The translations under genes were made by a program, and so were the position numbers. The notes beneath the pieces are model-generated. The model had not been told where the DNA came from and made no database searches. It saw only the letters and a list, made by a program, of their open reading frames with translations. A DNA stretch of 64,000 bases, taken from Anaerolineae bacterium. GTDB lineage: Bacteria; Chloroflexota; Anaerolineae; Aggregatilineales; UBA2796. Below, one piece after another: positions 29,076 to 37,756 of this stretch (the stretch's first letter is position 1; the number at the start of each line of letters is the position of its first letter). The DNA is taken from the NCBI GenBank assembly GCA_019637555.1, contig JAHBVK010000031.1:1-64000 (forward strand), in the 5' to 3' direction.

Positions 29076-29645
29076 TCACACTAACATCCGCAAATTAATC
29101 GTGATGAACACCAGTAAATAGACAAGGAAGAAAATGGCGAATGCGGCATGATAGCGCTCGTCTTTCGTCCGCGCTCCGATCACGCAGAGGACGAAAATGA
29201 GCGACAGTGTAATGATGTAAATCGGTCCTTGCGCCACAAAGTGATCCCAGCCCTTCAACAGCGTATCAAACGCATCAACAACTGGCAATAGCGCGCTCAG
29301 CGAGAAAAACCATCGGTTGTTTTCGTAGAAATGCTGCTTTAGGTCGGTATCGCGCTGGATAACTTCGGGACGCAGCAGCAGTGCCAACAGAAAGGCAATT
29401 ACCGGGCTGACCAGAACGAATAAGAAGAGGAAGAAATTCCACTGCTCAAAGGTGCGCCAGCGATACAAGATCCACCAGTCGAGCAGCAGCCACAGCAATA
29501 CATTGATCAGCCATAGGACATGAACCCAATAGAGGCGAATCGTTCTGCGAAGCTGTAAGATGTTGCCGAGATCGGTAAGAACTCGTGTGATTCCCAGCGC
29601 AATCACGATGGAAACGAGCAGGGACACGTAGTCAAACGGAGTCAT
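29076..29645 (-). CDS. Unknown six-helix membrane protein
   Basis: 189 aa with about six hydrophobic segments, starting MTPFDYVSLLVSIVIALGITRVLTDLGNI. The N-terminal DYVSLLVSIVIALGI pattern occurs in small unannotated membrane proteins of several phyla. No functional residue stands out. It converges on the unknown gene to its left and is separated from the sugar operon by 143 nt. Confidence 0.75.
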   Translation of the reverse strand: MTPFDYVSLLVSIVIALGITRVLTDLGNILQLRRTIRLYWVHVLWLINVLLWLLLDWWILYRWRTFEQWNFFLFLFVLVSPVIAFLLALLLRPEVIQRDTDLKQHFYENNRWFFSLSALLPVVDAFDTLLKGWDHFVAQGPIYIITLSLIFVLCVIGARTKDERYHAAFAIFFLVYLLVFITINLRMLV

Positions 29646-29788
29646 AGCGCCAATGAACTCGCATTCTGTTCGATCTGCGCCTAATGCTTAACCTCCCTTA
29701 TTGTCCGTGTCCTCACGTGTTGCCGTTAGTGACGGATGATAGTTCTAGCTAGTAACAACTGTCAGCATTTGCTTCACGGAGGCAGGAA

Positions 29789-30574
29789 CTAGTTAGGTGG
29801 CTCGTATACTTGCGCTGTCAGACCGCCATCCACCATCAGATTCGTGCCTGTGATATAACTGGCTTCATCGCTGGCAAGGAAGGCGAACGCTGAAGCCACA
29901 TCTTCGGGCGATGCTAACCGATTCAGGGGAGCAGCAGGGAATGACTTGCGCAACCGCGACATACGTTCCTCGCCTAGGTGGTCAACCGACATCTGCGAAT
30001 CGACACCACCCGGACTAACCGCGTTGACGCGAATGTTGAACGGTGCAAGCTCCACTGCCATCGACTTCGCCAGTGCTACAATGCCCGCTTTGGTTACGTT
30101 ATACGGTGAAAAGCCACGATTCGCCCCTAAGGCACTGATCGACGCCGTATATAAGATGACGCCGCGTTGTGCCTTCGCCATTTCCCGCGCCGCCCGCTGA
30201 CCAAGCACGAATGCCGTCGTCAAATTGACCGCGAGGATACGTTCCCAGCTCTCATCTTTCAATTCCAGAAATGGCTCTACGGTCCACGCAGCGGCATTGC
30301 TTACCACCACATCAATCCGATGGCTCGCCTGTAATGCGGCATGGATCACGCTCTCGCCAGCCTCAATGCTGCCTAAGTTCAGGCACATCCTGATCGCCTG
30401 TGTGCCCAATTGCTCGATCTCGGTGGCGATGCTGTCTACCCGATCCTGATACTGATCGACGATAACGACGATCTTCGCCCCTTCTTGTGCAAACTTGCGG
30501 ACGGTAGCGCGACCAATACCGCTGCCGCCACCCGTCACGATCACTGTTTGATCTGCGAATCTTTTGCTATCCAC
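29789..30574 (-). CDS. Short-chain dehydrogenase/reductase
   Basis: 261 aa classical SDR. NAD(P)-binding TGGGSGIG is at 14-21 and the catalytic YxxxK is in GFSPYNVTKAG, with a serine in LYTASISALG. SDRs of this size usually oxidise or reduce a sugar, sugar acid or alcohol. As the last gene of a sugar ABC import operon, it is probably the first catabolic enzyme for the imported sugar. The C-terminal TGTNLMVDGG is also typical. Confidence 0.92.
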   Translation of the reverse strand: MDSKRFADQTVIVTGGGSGIGRATVRKFAQEGAKIVVIVDQYQDRVDSIATEIEQLGTQAIRMCLNLGSIEAGESVIHAALQASHRIDVVVSNAAAWTVEPFLELKDESWERILAVNLTTAFVLGQRAAREMAKAQRGVILYTASISALGANRGFSPYNVTKAGIVALAKSMAVELAPFNIRVNAVSPGGVDSQMSVDHLGEERMSRLRKSFPAAPLNRLASPEDVASAFAFLASDEASYITGTNLMVDGGLTAQVYEPPN

Positions 30575-30608
30575 TCTGCTTGCCCCTTCCTTGTCGTGTC
30601 GTTAGTGG

Positions 30609-31382
30609 TCAAGCGCCGACGATCAAGCGCACCAACTCATCCATACTAATGTGAGCACGTTCCAGATCTGCCACCTTTTCGCCATGGCGCATCACGATCA
30701 CATGATCTGCCAGTTCCATCACGTGCGGCAGGATATGGCTAATCATCACTACCGCCACACCATCATCCACAATCTTCTTGACCAGATCGAGTACCGCGCG
30801 CGACTCCTGAATGCCTAGCGCCGCCGTCGGCTCATCCATGAACAGAACGTCGGAGGTCCAGTACACCGCCCGCGCGATGGCGACCGACTGCTGCTGTCCA
30901 CCGGACATCCGGCCGACAGGCATTCCCACTAACTGCGGTATGTTCACATTCAGCCGCTTGATCTCCTGCTCCGCCAACTGCCGCATCTTGGTTTCATCCA
31001 ACCGCTGTACCAGTGGAGTTCCTAACACAGGGCGGCGCAGTTCACGTCCAAGGAATATGTTGCTGACAGCATCTAGATTCGGGGCTAGCGCTAGTTCCTG
31101 ATACACAACCTCTACTCGTTTGCTACGTGCTTCCATTGGATCGTTGAAGCGCAGTTCCTCGCCGCGCAGCAACAACTTACCCTCGTCGGGCTGGATCGCC
31201 CCCGTCATCATCTTTACCAGTGTAGACTTGCCCGCGCCATTATCCCCGACGATGGCAATAAGCTGCCCGCGTCGAATGTCAACATTCACGTTGGTGCAGG
31301 CTTTGATCGGACCGTAATGTTTGGTCAACCCCCGGGCTGAGTACACGATATCCGTAGTATTCGTTTCTGCTACGCTGCTCAT
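30609..31382 (-). CDS. Sugar ABC importer ATPase, single-domain
   Basis: 257 aa. Walker A GDNGAGKST (46-54), signature MSGGQQQSVAIARAV at about 160, and Walker B VLFMDEPTAALG. Ribose-type importers usually have a 500-residue ATPase with two such domains; this one has one, as in the fructose FrcA group. It overlaps the permease gene by 4 nt. It drives import through the CUT2-type permease encoded upstream. Confidence 0.94.
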   Translation of the reverse strand: MSSVAETNTTDIVYSARGLTKHYGPIKACTNVNVDIRRGQLIAIVGDNGAGKSTLVKMMTGAIQPDEGKLLLRGEELRFNDPMEARSKRVEVVYQELALAPNLDAVSNIFLGRELRRPVLGTPLVQRLDETKMRQLAEQEIKRLNVNIPQLVGMPVGRMSGGQQQSVAIARAVYWTSDVLFMDEPTAALGIQESRAVLDLVKKIVDDGVAVVMISHILPHVMELADHVIVMRHGEKVADLERAHISMDELVRLIVGA

Positions 31383-32338
31383 CGTGTACCTCGCTTTGCT
31401 CTAACTTCATCAACGACGACGGCAAGTAGCAGCGCAGCGCCCTGTACCGCATATTGCCAGTAGCTGGGGATACGCAGCAGCACAAAACCGTTGTTGATCA
31501 CGCCGAGCAAGAGCACGCCGAGTAACGTACCCGTCACTGTACCGCGTCCGCCCAACAGCGAGGTTCCACCTAAGATCACTGCCGCCACAATGGTTAGCTC
31601 GGTGCCACTGGCAGCATACGCCAGCCCGCTGCCGGTAAATCCAGCGAGCACAATGCCTGCCAGTGCCGCGAAGACACCACTGAGAATGTATGCCTGCATT
31701 CGCCGCCGATTGACTGGAATACCCGCCAACCGCGATGCTGACAGCGAGCCACCGATGGCATAGATGTGTTTTCCAAACCGCGTATAGCGCATCAACCACC
31801 CTACCAGCAGGAATACCAACACCATTAGCACGGCAGGGAAGGGTACGCCGAGGATGTTGCCCTGACCGATGAACAGGAAGTTCGGCTCGGTAATGATCAA
31901 CTCTTGACCGCGTACCAATGCATAAGCGATGCCACGTACGAAAAACTGGGTGCCGATGGTCACGATAAACGGATTGATGCCCACGCCAGCGACGAGGATG
32001 CCGTTAGCAGCTCCCACGATCCCGCCGACGATCAACCCCGCCATCACCACCACGAACCAGGGTATGTGTGCGTTTACTAGTTGAGCGCAAACCACGCCCA
32101 CCAGCGCCATCACCGCACCGATGGATAGATCCAGACCACCGCTGACCAGCACCATCGTGGTGATGGCGGCGGCAATACCGATATATGAGGATGCTCTGGC
32201 TACGTTGAACAAATTCTGTGGGAGCAGAAAAAAGGGCGATGCCAGAGCCAGCACGACGCAGAGGATGAACAGGCTGGCTAACAAGCCAACCTGTCCATCT
32301 CTGATGTTTAGTACAGGGCGGATTGCTCTACTCAACAC
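31379..32338 (-). CDS. Sugar ABC importer permease, CUT2 type
   Basis: 319 aa with about eight to ten membrane helices. GGLDLSIGAVMALVG and GGTSLLGGRGTVTGTLLGVLLLGVINNG are the two conserved blocks of the ribose-type (BPD_transp_2) permease family. One gene serves as the only permease, so the channel is presumably a homodimer. It lies between the binding protein and the ATPase on the same strand. Confidence 0.94.
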   Translation of the reverse strand: MLSRAIRPVLNIRDGQVGLLASLFILCVVLALASPFFLLPQNLFNVARASSYIGIAAAITTMVLVSGGLDLSIGAVMALVGVVCAQLVNAHIPWFVVVMAGLIVGGIVGAANGILVAGVGINPFIVTIGTQFFVRGIAYALVRGQELIITEPNFLFIGQGNILGVPFPAVLMVLVFLLVGWLMRYTRFGKHIYAIGGSLSASRLAGIPVNRRRMQAYILSGVFAALAGIVLAGFTGSGLAYAASGTELTIVAAVILGGTSLLGGRGTVTGTLLGVLLLGVINNGFVLLRIPSYWQYAVQGAALLLAVVVDEVRAKRGTR

Positions 32339-32363
32339 CGTAAGCAGCTTTCCTTACTACTGC

Positions 32364-33476
32364 TTATTGATCGACATTGGAGCTGTCGATCACCGTCAGC
32401 GCCTGATTAATCGACGCTGGCACGGGCTTGCCGTCGAGAATATCCTGTGCAATGGGGACCAGATAGTCACCAAAGTATGCGAAACTGAAGTCCACCGAAG
32501 CAACTAATGCGCTGTCACCCGCCTTGATCAACGCCCGCGAATCGGCGGTGGCAAGCATACCCATCACCGCGCCCTCTTCTGTTCGGTTCGCACCCTTGAA
32601 GGCATTCGCCACACCGACGGCGAAGATATCCGCCATCGTGCAAACCAGCGTACCTTTGGCATCGGGATTAGCAGTCAACCAGTCAGCAGTAGCAGTTTGC
32701 GAAGTCGCTGTGCTGTCCGAGATGATGTTGTCCACTTTTGCATCGGGGAATTTCTCTACGATGGCATTCTGGCATTCCGTGATTCTGGCATCCAGTGCCG
32801 CGCCCACGTTAAGTTGCCGCACGCCTAGCGCCGTTACCTGCGTCCAGCCCTTCTTGGTAGCGTAGTCCGCCAAATAGGATCCTGCCAGCTTGCCGGAGAT
32901 CACATTGTCCGTGCCAAAAAAGATCGTGCCCGGTGCGGTCGCTTCGATCTGGATCACGGGTACGCAACCATCGCGGAACGGCTTGTTGACCGCATCCATA
33001 ATCGCCTCTAGGACGTTGAAGCTGATGAATACGTCGGGCTTCTGCAAAGCAATCGTTTCTGCTACCGAAACGGGCAGCGTCGTGCTGGGATAATCATTAT
33101 TGCCATAAATCAGCTCTAATCCGGCTGCCGCAAGGTTGTCGCGGATGTTGTTATCCACCAGCGTCAGGATCGGGCTAAGTGTCTCCGACTGGGTAGCATA
33201 ACCGACCTTATAAGGTGCATCAGATTCGCGTAGAACCGCCGACCAGGTATCGGGATGTTCGCTAACTTCCTTGAATTCACACGCCGATTTATCCCACTGT
33301 AGCCATGTGTCACTGATGCCAGCGGGTTCCGTAACCTTGAGCACCCCCGGCTCAAGTGTTGGCGTATCGGTTGGATCTTGCCCCATCGTTACGGTCGTCG
33401 GACTAATGGCTAGCAGAAGTGCCAGACCCACAATGGGAATGGCGACGAGGATGCTCCGAAATTGTTTTGTGGACAT
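32364..33476 (-). CDS. Sugar ABC importer binding protein
   Basis: 370 aa periplasmic binding protein type 1 (ribose/galactose-like). An N-terminal hydrophobic stretch (about 8-26) acts as signal peptide, with no lipobox cysteine. FGTDNVISGKLAGSYLADY is the typical domain text of the family. The start is ATG 33476 (MSTKQFRSILVAIP); the longer reading to 33536 adds no signal. It delivers substrate to the permease 25 nt downstream. The sugar is unknown. Confidence 0.9.
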   Translation of the reverse strand: MSTKQFRSILVAIPIVGLALLLAISPTTVTMGQDPTDTPTLEPGVLKVTEPAGISDTWLQWDKSACEFKEVSEHPDTWSAVLRESDAPYKVGYATQSETLSPILTLVDNNIRDNLAAAGLELIYGNNDYPSTTLPVSVAETIALQKPDVFISFNVLEAIMDAVNKPFRDGCVPVIQIEATAPGTIFFGTDNVISGKLAGSYLADYATKKGWTQVTALGVRQLNVGAALDARITECQNAIVEKFPDAKVDNIISDSTATSQTATADWLTANPDAKGTLVCTMADIFAVGVANAFKGANRTEEGAVMGMLATADSRALIKAGDSALVASVDFSFAYFGDYLVPIAQDILDGKPVPASINQALTVIDSSNVDQ

Positions 33477-33564
33477 TGAATAAATACCCTTTGTTATTGT
33501 GTTGAACGACGAGACTAACCTGCGGACTTCAGGCACGAACTCCGCAGAGAACTGATCACGGCAG

Positions 33565-34302
33565 TTACCTCCTTTGCGGTTTAGGATTTAGGATGGGGAT
33601 CAACTCGGTTGGCTCCGGAGTCGAGGCGTTAGGTACGTCGTATCCTTCCACGATACGCACGTACGCCCAGCGCATATGTTCCTCAATCAGCGCCACTGCC
33701 CTTACTTCATCGCGATCACGTAAGGCTGCTAGCAGAATGGCATGTGAATTGATCATCAACTCGCGGAATCCGGGGCTAGCCACGTTGCGCGAAAGCAAGA
33801 AGATGTAAGTTTGTGCGCGCAGCGTTTGCCAGTGTTTCAAGAGCTGTTTGTGGTGTGCCGCCTGATACAACAGATCGTGATACTTGATGTCCAGATCAGC
33901 CGCTTCGCGCTCAGAGATTTCACGGTTAGCCGTATCCTCGAACGCCCGCACGACTTCTGCCATTGCCTCGAAATCCTGATCAGTGGCTTTGTGGATGGCA
34001 TACTGCACCGCCAGTCGCTCTAACGCCAATCGCAGCGCGTATACTTCCTCCAGATCCTCACGCGAGAGACGCGCCACGATGTAACCCCGGTTGCGCCGCG
34101 CAATGACCAATCCTTCGTGTTCCAACTGCATAAGCGCACTGCGAACCGGTACGCGACTGACCTTCAGCGCGTTCGCGATCTGCTCTTCGCGCAGATGCTG
34201 TTCGGGCTTCAACAACCCCCGCAAGATCGCTTCCCGCAGGCTTTCTGTTACATCCTCTGACAAACTGCGTATCATCGCTGGCATGATCGGCAGATCATCC
34301 AT
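33565..34302 (-). CDS. GntR-family regulator, FCD type
   Basis: 245 aa. Winged helix at the N-terminus (LREEQIANALKVSRVPVRSALMQLEHEGLV) and an FCD ligand-binding domain of helices behind it, with metal-ligand-like residues in the DLDIKYHDLLYQAAHHK and MINSHAILLAALRDRD blocks. FCD regulators commonly repress sugar-acid or sugar operons until the substrate binds. First gene of the ABC operon; an ATTGTATACAAT palindrome lies 108 nt upstream. The start is set at ATG 34302; an upstream TTG at 34314 is too close to its AAAGG to be used. Confidence 0.92.
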   Translation of the reverse strand: MDDLPIMPAMIRSLSEDVTESLREAILRGLLKPEQHLREEQIANALKVSRVPVRSALMQLEHEGLVIARRNRGYIVARLSREDLEEVYALRLALERLAVQYAIHKATDQDFEAMAEVVRAFEDTANREISEREAADLDIKYHDLLYQAAHHKQLLKHWQTLRAQTYIFLLSRNVASPGFRELMINSHAILLAALRDRDEVRAVALIEEHMRWAYVRIVEGYDVPNASTPEPTELIPILNPKPQRR

Positions 34303-34628
34303 AAAACCTCGCAAACCTTTAGCAATCCAACACTGTTAACAAATGTAGGGACTTGGGTCGTTTGATAGTGCTATATCGAGCTTAGTATGCTTTTCAGTGG
34401 AATTTGTATATTGTATACAATTTACAGTATCCAATTCAAAGAGTCAAGATTTGCCTTCGAACTAGTGCAAATTGCGTAGCATCCTATGTTGATGCTAAGA
34501 CAGTTGAGGTAGCGCTAGATGCTAGTACCAGCAGAGCAAGGCTTGTTTGCGATCTCGCGGACTTGGGGGTGCTTGACTGGAATCTGAACCGAACAATTAG
34601 AGGCATGAACCTATCGCTGCTGCTCACG
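34303..34628. other. Intergenic region upstream of the gntR operon
   Basis: 326 nt, AT-rich between 34340 and 34440. It contains the GntR-type palindrome at 34410-34421. The rest shows nothing I can assign; a plus-strand ORF covering 34404-34799 is an overlap with the next gene and is rejected. Confidence 0.6.
34410..34421. promoter_or_regulatory. ATTGTATACAAT palindrome, likely GntR operator
   Basis: A perfect 12-base palindrome (34410-34421) that matches the TTGTnnACAA-type sites bound by FCD-subfamily GntR regulators. It lies 108 nt upstream of the gntR start. No second copy was seen by eye before the other genes of the operon, so one control point for the whole transcript is likely. Confidence 0.65.
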
Positions 34629-35315
34629 TCACTCGCAATCATTGTCGGAGGATCGGCGCATGGATGTAGAGGCTTCTTCGGCAGCGACAGGAGATCTATC
34701 AACAGAGACGAACCCATGCCATGTCAGGAGATCGGTTGGCAGTTCGCAGTATGTTGGGAGATAGAGGATCACGTGAATGCGGCTAACGGGGGAGCCTAAA
34801 ATCGATAAGTGTGCTGTTTTTCCTTTCCAGTAGATTTTAGTATCCTGCTGTCCCCGTCTGTAGCCAACAGGATTGCCCCATTCCAGTATCAGATCACCAA
34901 TGCTAGTCTCGTCGTCAACCAGTATTGCGCTCAGAATGATCGCTCTTGCCCGCGTATCATAGGTAAAGCTGATCAGCCTAATCTCCATTTGAGAATAACT
35001 GCAATATAATATATTTCGGCTCCTCGGATCGCCGTCATCACACGCCGCCGTATCCGGCATTGGGTTGCCGGGCAACAATTGCTGGGGGATTTCAATCCTA
35101 GGGGTGGGACTTGCGTGTCTAGAAATCACCATACTTAATGCGATGACTGACAGCAAAGTGCCGAACAGACCGAGAAGTAACAGCCAAAGCCAACTGCGAG
35201 ATGAAGCGGGCTGCTGGATGAACGGTATCAGCTTGAAATGGATAGCCGTACGCCCCAAATCGCTGACGACAGCTTCACTCAGTACAGTTGGGATTTCACC
35301 ATCAAGTGGCATCAT
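34629..35315 (-). CDS. Unknown membrane-anchored extracellular protein
   Basis: 228 aa. A cytoplasmic N-terminus of about 40 residues, one hydrophobic helix (about 43-66, WLWLLLLGLFGTLLSVIALSM) and an exported domain of about 160 residues. Five cysteines lie in the exported part, including C in TAACDD, LYCSYS, TYCELP and DNDCE. No family recognised. It is divergent from the XRE-type regulator, 84 nt away. Confidence 0.65.
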   Translation of the reverse strand: MMPLDGEIPTVLSEAVVSDLGRTAIHFKLIPFIQQPASSRSWLWLLLLGLFGTLLSVIALSMVISRHASPTPRIEIPQQLLPGNPMPDTAACDDGDPRSRNILYCSYSQMEIRLISFTYDTRARAIILSAILVDDETSIGDLILEWGNPVGYRRGQQDTKIYWKGKTAHLSILGSPVSRIHVILYLPTYCELPTDLLTWHGFVSVDRSPVAAEEASTSMRRSSDNDCE

Positions 35316-35399
35316 AGCTGAACACCTCCAATCTGCCGCTATTCAAGCAAATTGGAGCTGCTCGCAGGTGTCCGCTCTGGGATACAAAAGGGGATACAG

Positions 35400-37673
35400 A
35401 TGACTAGAGCGGAGCTTTATTCCTTCGGTGATTGGGTGAAGCAGCGGCGTCTGCAATTGCGACTGACGCAGCGCGAACTAGCATCGCTGACGTATTGCTC
35501 TGTCCCCATGATCAAAAAGATCGAATCGGATGAGCGTCGTCCTTCGTCCGACCTTGCTAAGCTGCTGCTGGTTGCCCTGCAGATTCCCACCGCCGATCAG
35601 GAATCTTTCCTCGAAGTCGCGCGTGGTGACCATGCCGTTGATACGCTCGCGCATCCTCAAGCCGCCACTGCTTGGTCGCCAACTATCACCATTTCTACAT
35701 CGCTGCCGACGTTGGCAACGCCTTTTGTCGGACGGGTGGACGAACTTGCGACAATTGACCAGCGCCTTAACGATCCCGACTGCCGCCTACTTACTCTGAT
35801 CGGACCCGGCGGCATCGGCAAAACACGCTTGGCGCTTGCAGCAGCACAACTGCAGCGTTCCCGATACGTCGAAGGCGTCTGCTTCATACCATTAGCCGCA
35901 ATTTCCGACGCCAAATTGATTCCTGATGCCATCGCCCAGAGTTTGCGACTTGGTTTATCTGGTTCGCCGAACGAGCAAGTGGTCGTCTATCTGCGCCGTC
36001 ATCCGATGCTCTTGGTTCTGGACAACTGCGAGCAACTAGATGACGATCTCCATTGGCTCTCCGAACTACTGGCTCAGGCATCCGGCGTGAAGCTGCTAGC
36101 GACCTCACGGGTGCGCTTGCGACTGGAAGAAGAGTGGATATTTGCAGTTCCCGGGCTTACCCAAGCCGTGTCTCTATTTGCGGCAGCAGCGCAGCGCGTC
36201 AAAGCGAATTTTGACCTTGAGCGAGAGAAAACAGCAGTTGCTCACATCTGTCGCCTCGTCGAAAACCTCCCACTAGCAATTGAATTGGCAGCGGCATGGG
36301 TACGGATCATGCCTTGCGCCGAGATCGCTCGCGAGATCGAGCACAATCTAGATATTCTGGCTACTGATTTGCGTAATGTGCCTGACAAACATCGCAGTAT
36401 GCGCGCTGCCATTGACCATTCATGGCGGCTGCTAGCTCCACAAGAACAGTCTGTTTTCAGCGAATTATCCGTCTTTCGTGGTGGTTTCACGCGGGAAGCA
36501 GCGGAAATAGTTGCGCATACATCGCTGCTGACACTAGCTTCCCTCGTGGATAAGTCGCTTCTGCACGTGGAGGTAAACGGTCGTTACGATATCCACGAGC
36601 TGCTCAAACAATACGCTTTCGAGAAGTTAGAAGAAGCTAATGAACAGACTGCTGCACGTAACCGCCACTGCGACTACTTCGTTGCTCATGCCGAAAAAGG
36701 GGAACGCGACCTCTTTGGGCAAAATCAGGTGGAAGCTCTTAGCCGCGCCGAGAAGGAGATTGATAATTTCAGGGCGGCATTAGTTTGGTCACGGGAAAGC
36801 GGCAACATGGTCGCCCATTTGCGCTTAATTATCGCGCTGCATCATTTTTGGTTTGGGCATCAGCATGATGCCAAGCAGTACAGAATTGATGTGCTCTCAT
36901 TAGAGGACTCGCAAGTACCCGCGAACCTACGCGCTAAGGCGCTCTACGCAGCAGCCGACATTCAGCTTTACGAGGGAAACCACGCGGCTGCAATTCCAGT
37001 ACTGGAACGCGCCTCAGCCATCGCCCGCGAACTAGGCGCACTCGATGTACTCGTACTGACTGTTCGTAGCCTAGGATATGCCCACTGTTACACTGGTGAC
37101 TTTGACGCGGCGCTAGTCCATCTCGAGGAAAGCGTTCAGGTAGCACGCCAACTAAACGATAGTTACGGAGTTGGCTGGTCATTCGCGTTTATCGGTGATG
37201 TAATGCTAGGGCAAAACAAATTAGAACTGGCACAGCATTACTATCAGGACAGCATTGAGATACTCAAGCCTTTCGCCGATGTCGTCTTGCACTCATATGT
37301 TTGCTGTAGTTTAGGATTGGTAATGCGTCGCCTTCAAGATTATGAACGATCCAAAGCTATTTACGTAGAAAGCTTGAAGTTGAGTATGCAGGCAGGCATA
37401 CAGGCAAATATAGCTGCAAGTTTGGTAGGATTGGCTGGTACAGCTTTGGCAGAAGGGAATCCACTCGACGCAGTCCAACTTTTGAGCGCCGCAAACAGCT
37501 TAATCAATGAAATTGCAGCAACCTTGATCGGTCACTATCAAACCGAGTACGAAACCCATTCGGCAGTTGCGCGCTCCCTAATTGACTCATCCACCTTTGA
37601 GCACTACTGGGCACTTGGTCAGGCAATGACAATCGATAAAATACTCACCTTCATCGGTGTTCAAATGGACTAG
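35400..37673 (+). CDS. XRE-NB-ARC-TPR regulator
   Basis: 757 aa signal ATPase. N-terminal XRE helix-turn-helix (GDWVKQRRLQLRLTQRELASLTYCSVPMIKKIE, about 9-41), an NB-ARC-type ATPase with Walker A IGPGGIGKTR and Walker B LLVLDNCEQL, then TPR repeats from about 500 to the end. The start is ATG 35400, because AAAGGGG lies six bases upstream; the longer reading to 35352 overlaps no homologous region. These STAND-type proteins hold themselves inactive until a ligand binds the repeats. The target genes are unknown. Confidence 0.92.
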   Translation: MTRAELYSFGDWVKQRRLQLRLTQRELASLTYCSVPMIKKIESDERRPSSDLAKLLLVALQIPTADQESFLEVARGDHAVDTLAHPQAATAWSPTITISTSLPTLATPFVGRVDELATIDQRLNDPDCRLLTLIGPGGIGKTRLALAAAQLQRSRYVEGVCFIPLAAISDAKLIPDAIAQSLRLGLSGSPNEQVVVYLRRHPMLLVLDNCEQLDDDLHWLSELLAQASGVKLLATSRVRLRLEEEWIFAVPGLTQAVSLFAAAAQRVKANFDLEREKTAVAHICRLVENLPLAIELAAAWVRIMPCAEIAREIEHNLDILATDLRNVPDKHRSMRAAIDHSWRLLAPQEQSVFSELSVFRGGFTREAAEIVAHTSLLTLASLVDKSLLHVEVNGRYDIHELLKQYAFEKLEEANEQTAARNRHCDYFVAHAEKGERDLFGQNQVEALSRAEKEIDNFRAALVWSRESGNMVAHLRLIIALHHFWFGHQHDAKQYRIDVLSLEDSQVPANLRAKALYAAADIQLYEGNHAAAIPVLERASAIARELGALDVLVLTVRSLGYAHCYTGDFDAALVHLEESVQVARQLNDSYGVGWSFAFIGDVMLGQNKLELAQHYYQDSIEILKPFADVVLHSYVCCSLGLVMRRLQDYERSKAIYVESLKLSMQAGIQANIAASLVGLAGTALAEGNPLDAVQLLSAANSLINEIAATLIGHYQTEYETHSAVARSLIDSSTFEHYWALGQAMTIDKILTFIGVQMD

Positions 37674-37710
37674 CTTTCAGCGTAATCACATAACCTTTTA
37701 ACGATCAAGC

Positions 37711-37716
37711 TATAAT
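37711..37716 (+). promoter_or_regulatory. TATAAT of the hydrolase-ligase gene
   Basis: A perfect TATAAT at 37711-37716 in the context caagcTATAATcgc, 41 nt before the ATG. The same caagcTATAATc occurs before the HD-domain gene at 49280. No clear -35 is seen. Confidence 0.4.
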
Positions 37717-37756
37717 CGCTGCACGGAATACACTTACTTTTAGGGATAACCGAATT

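Noticed and set aside
34404-34799. Plus-strand ORF of 131 residues
   Set aside because: No ribosome site, overlaps the 34629-35315 gene on the other strand, no protein-like pattern.
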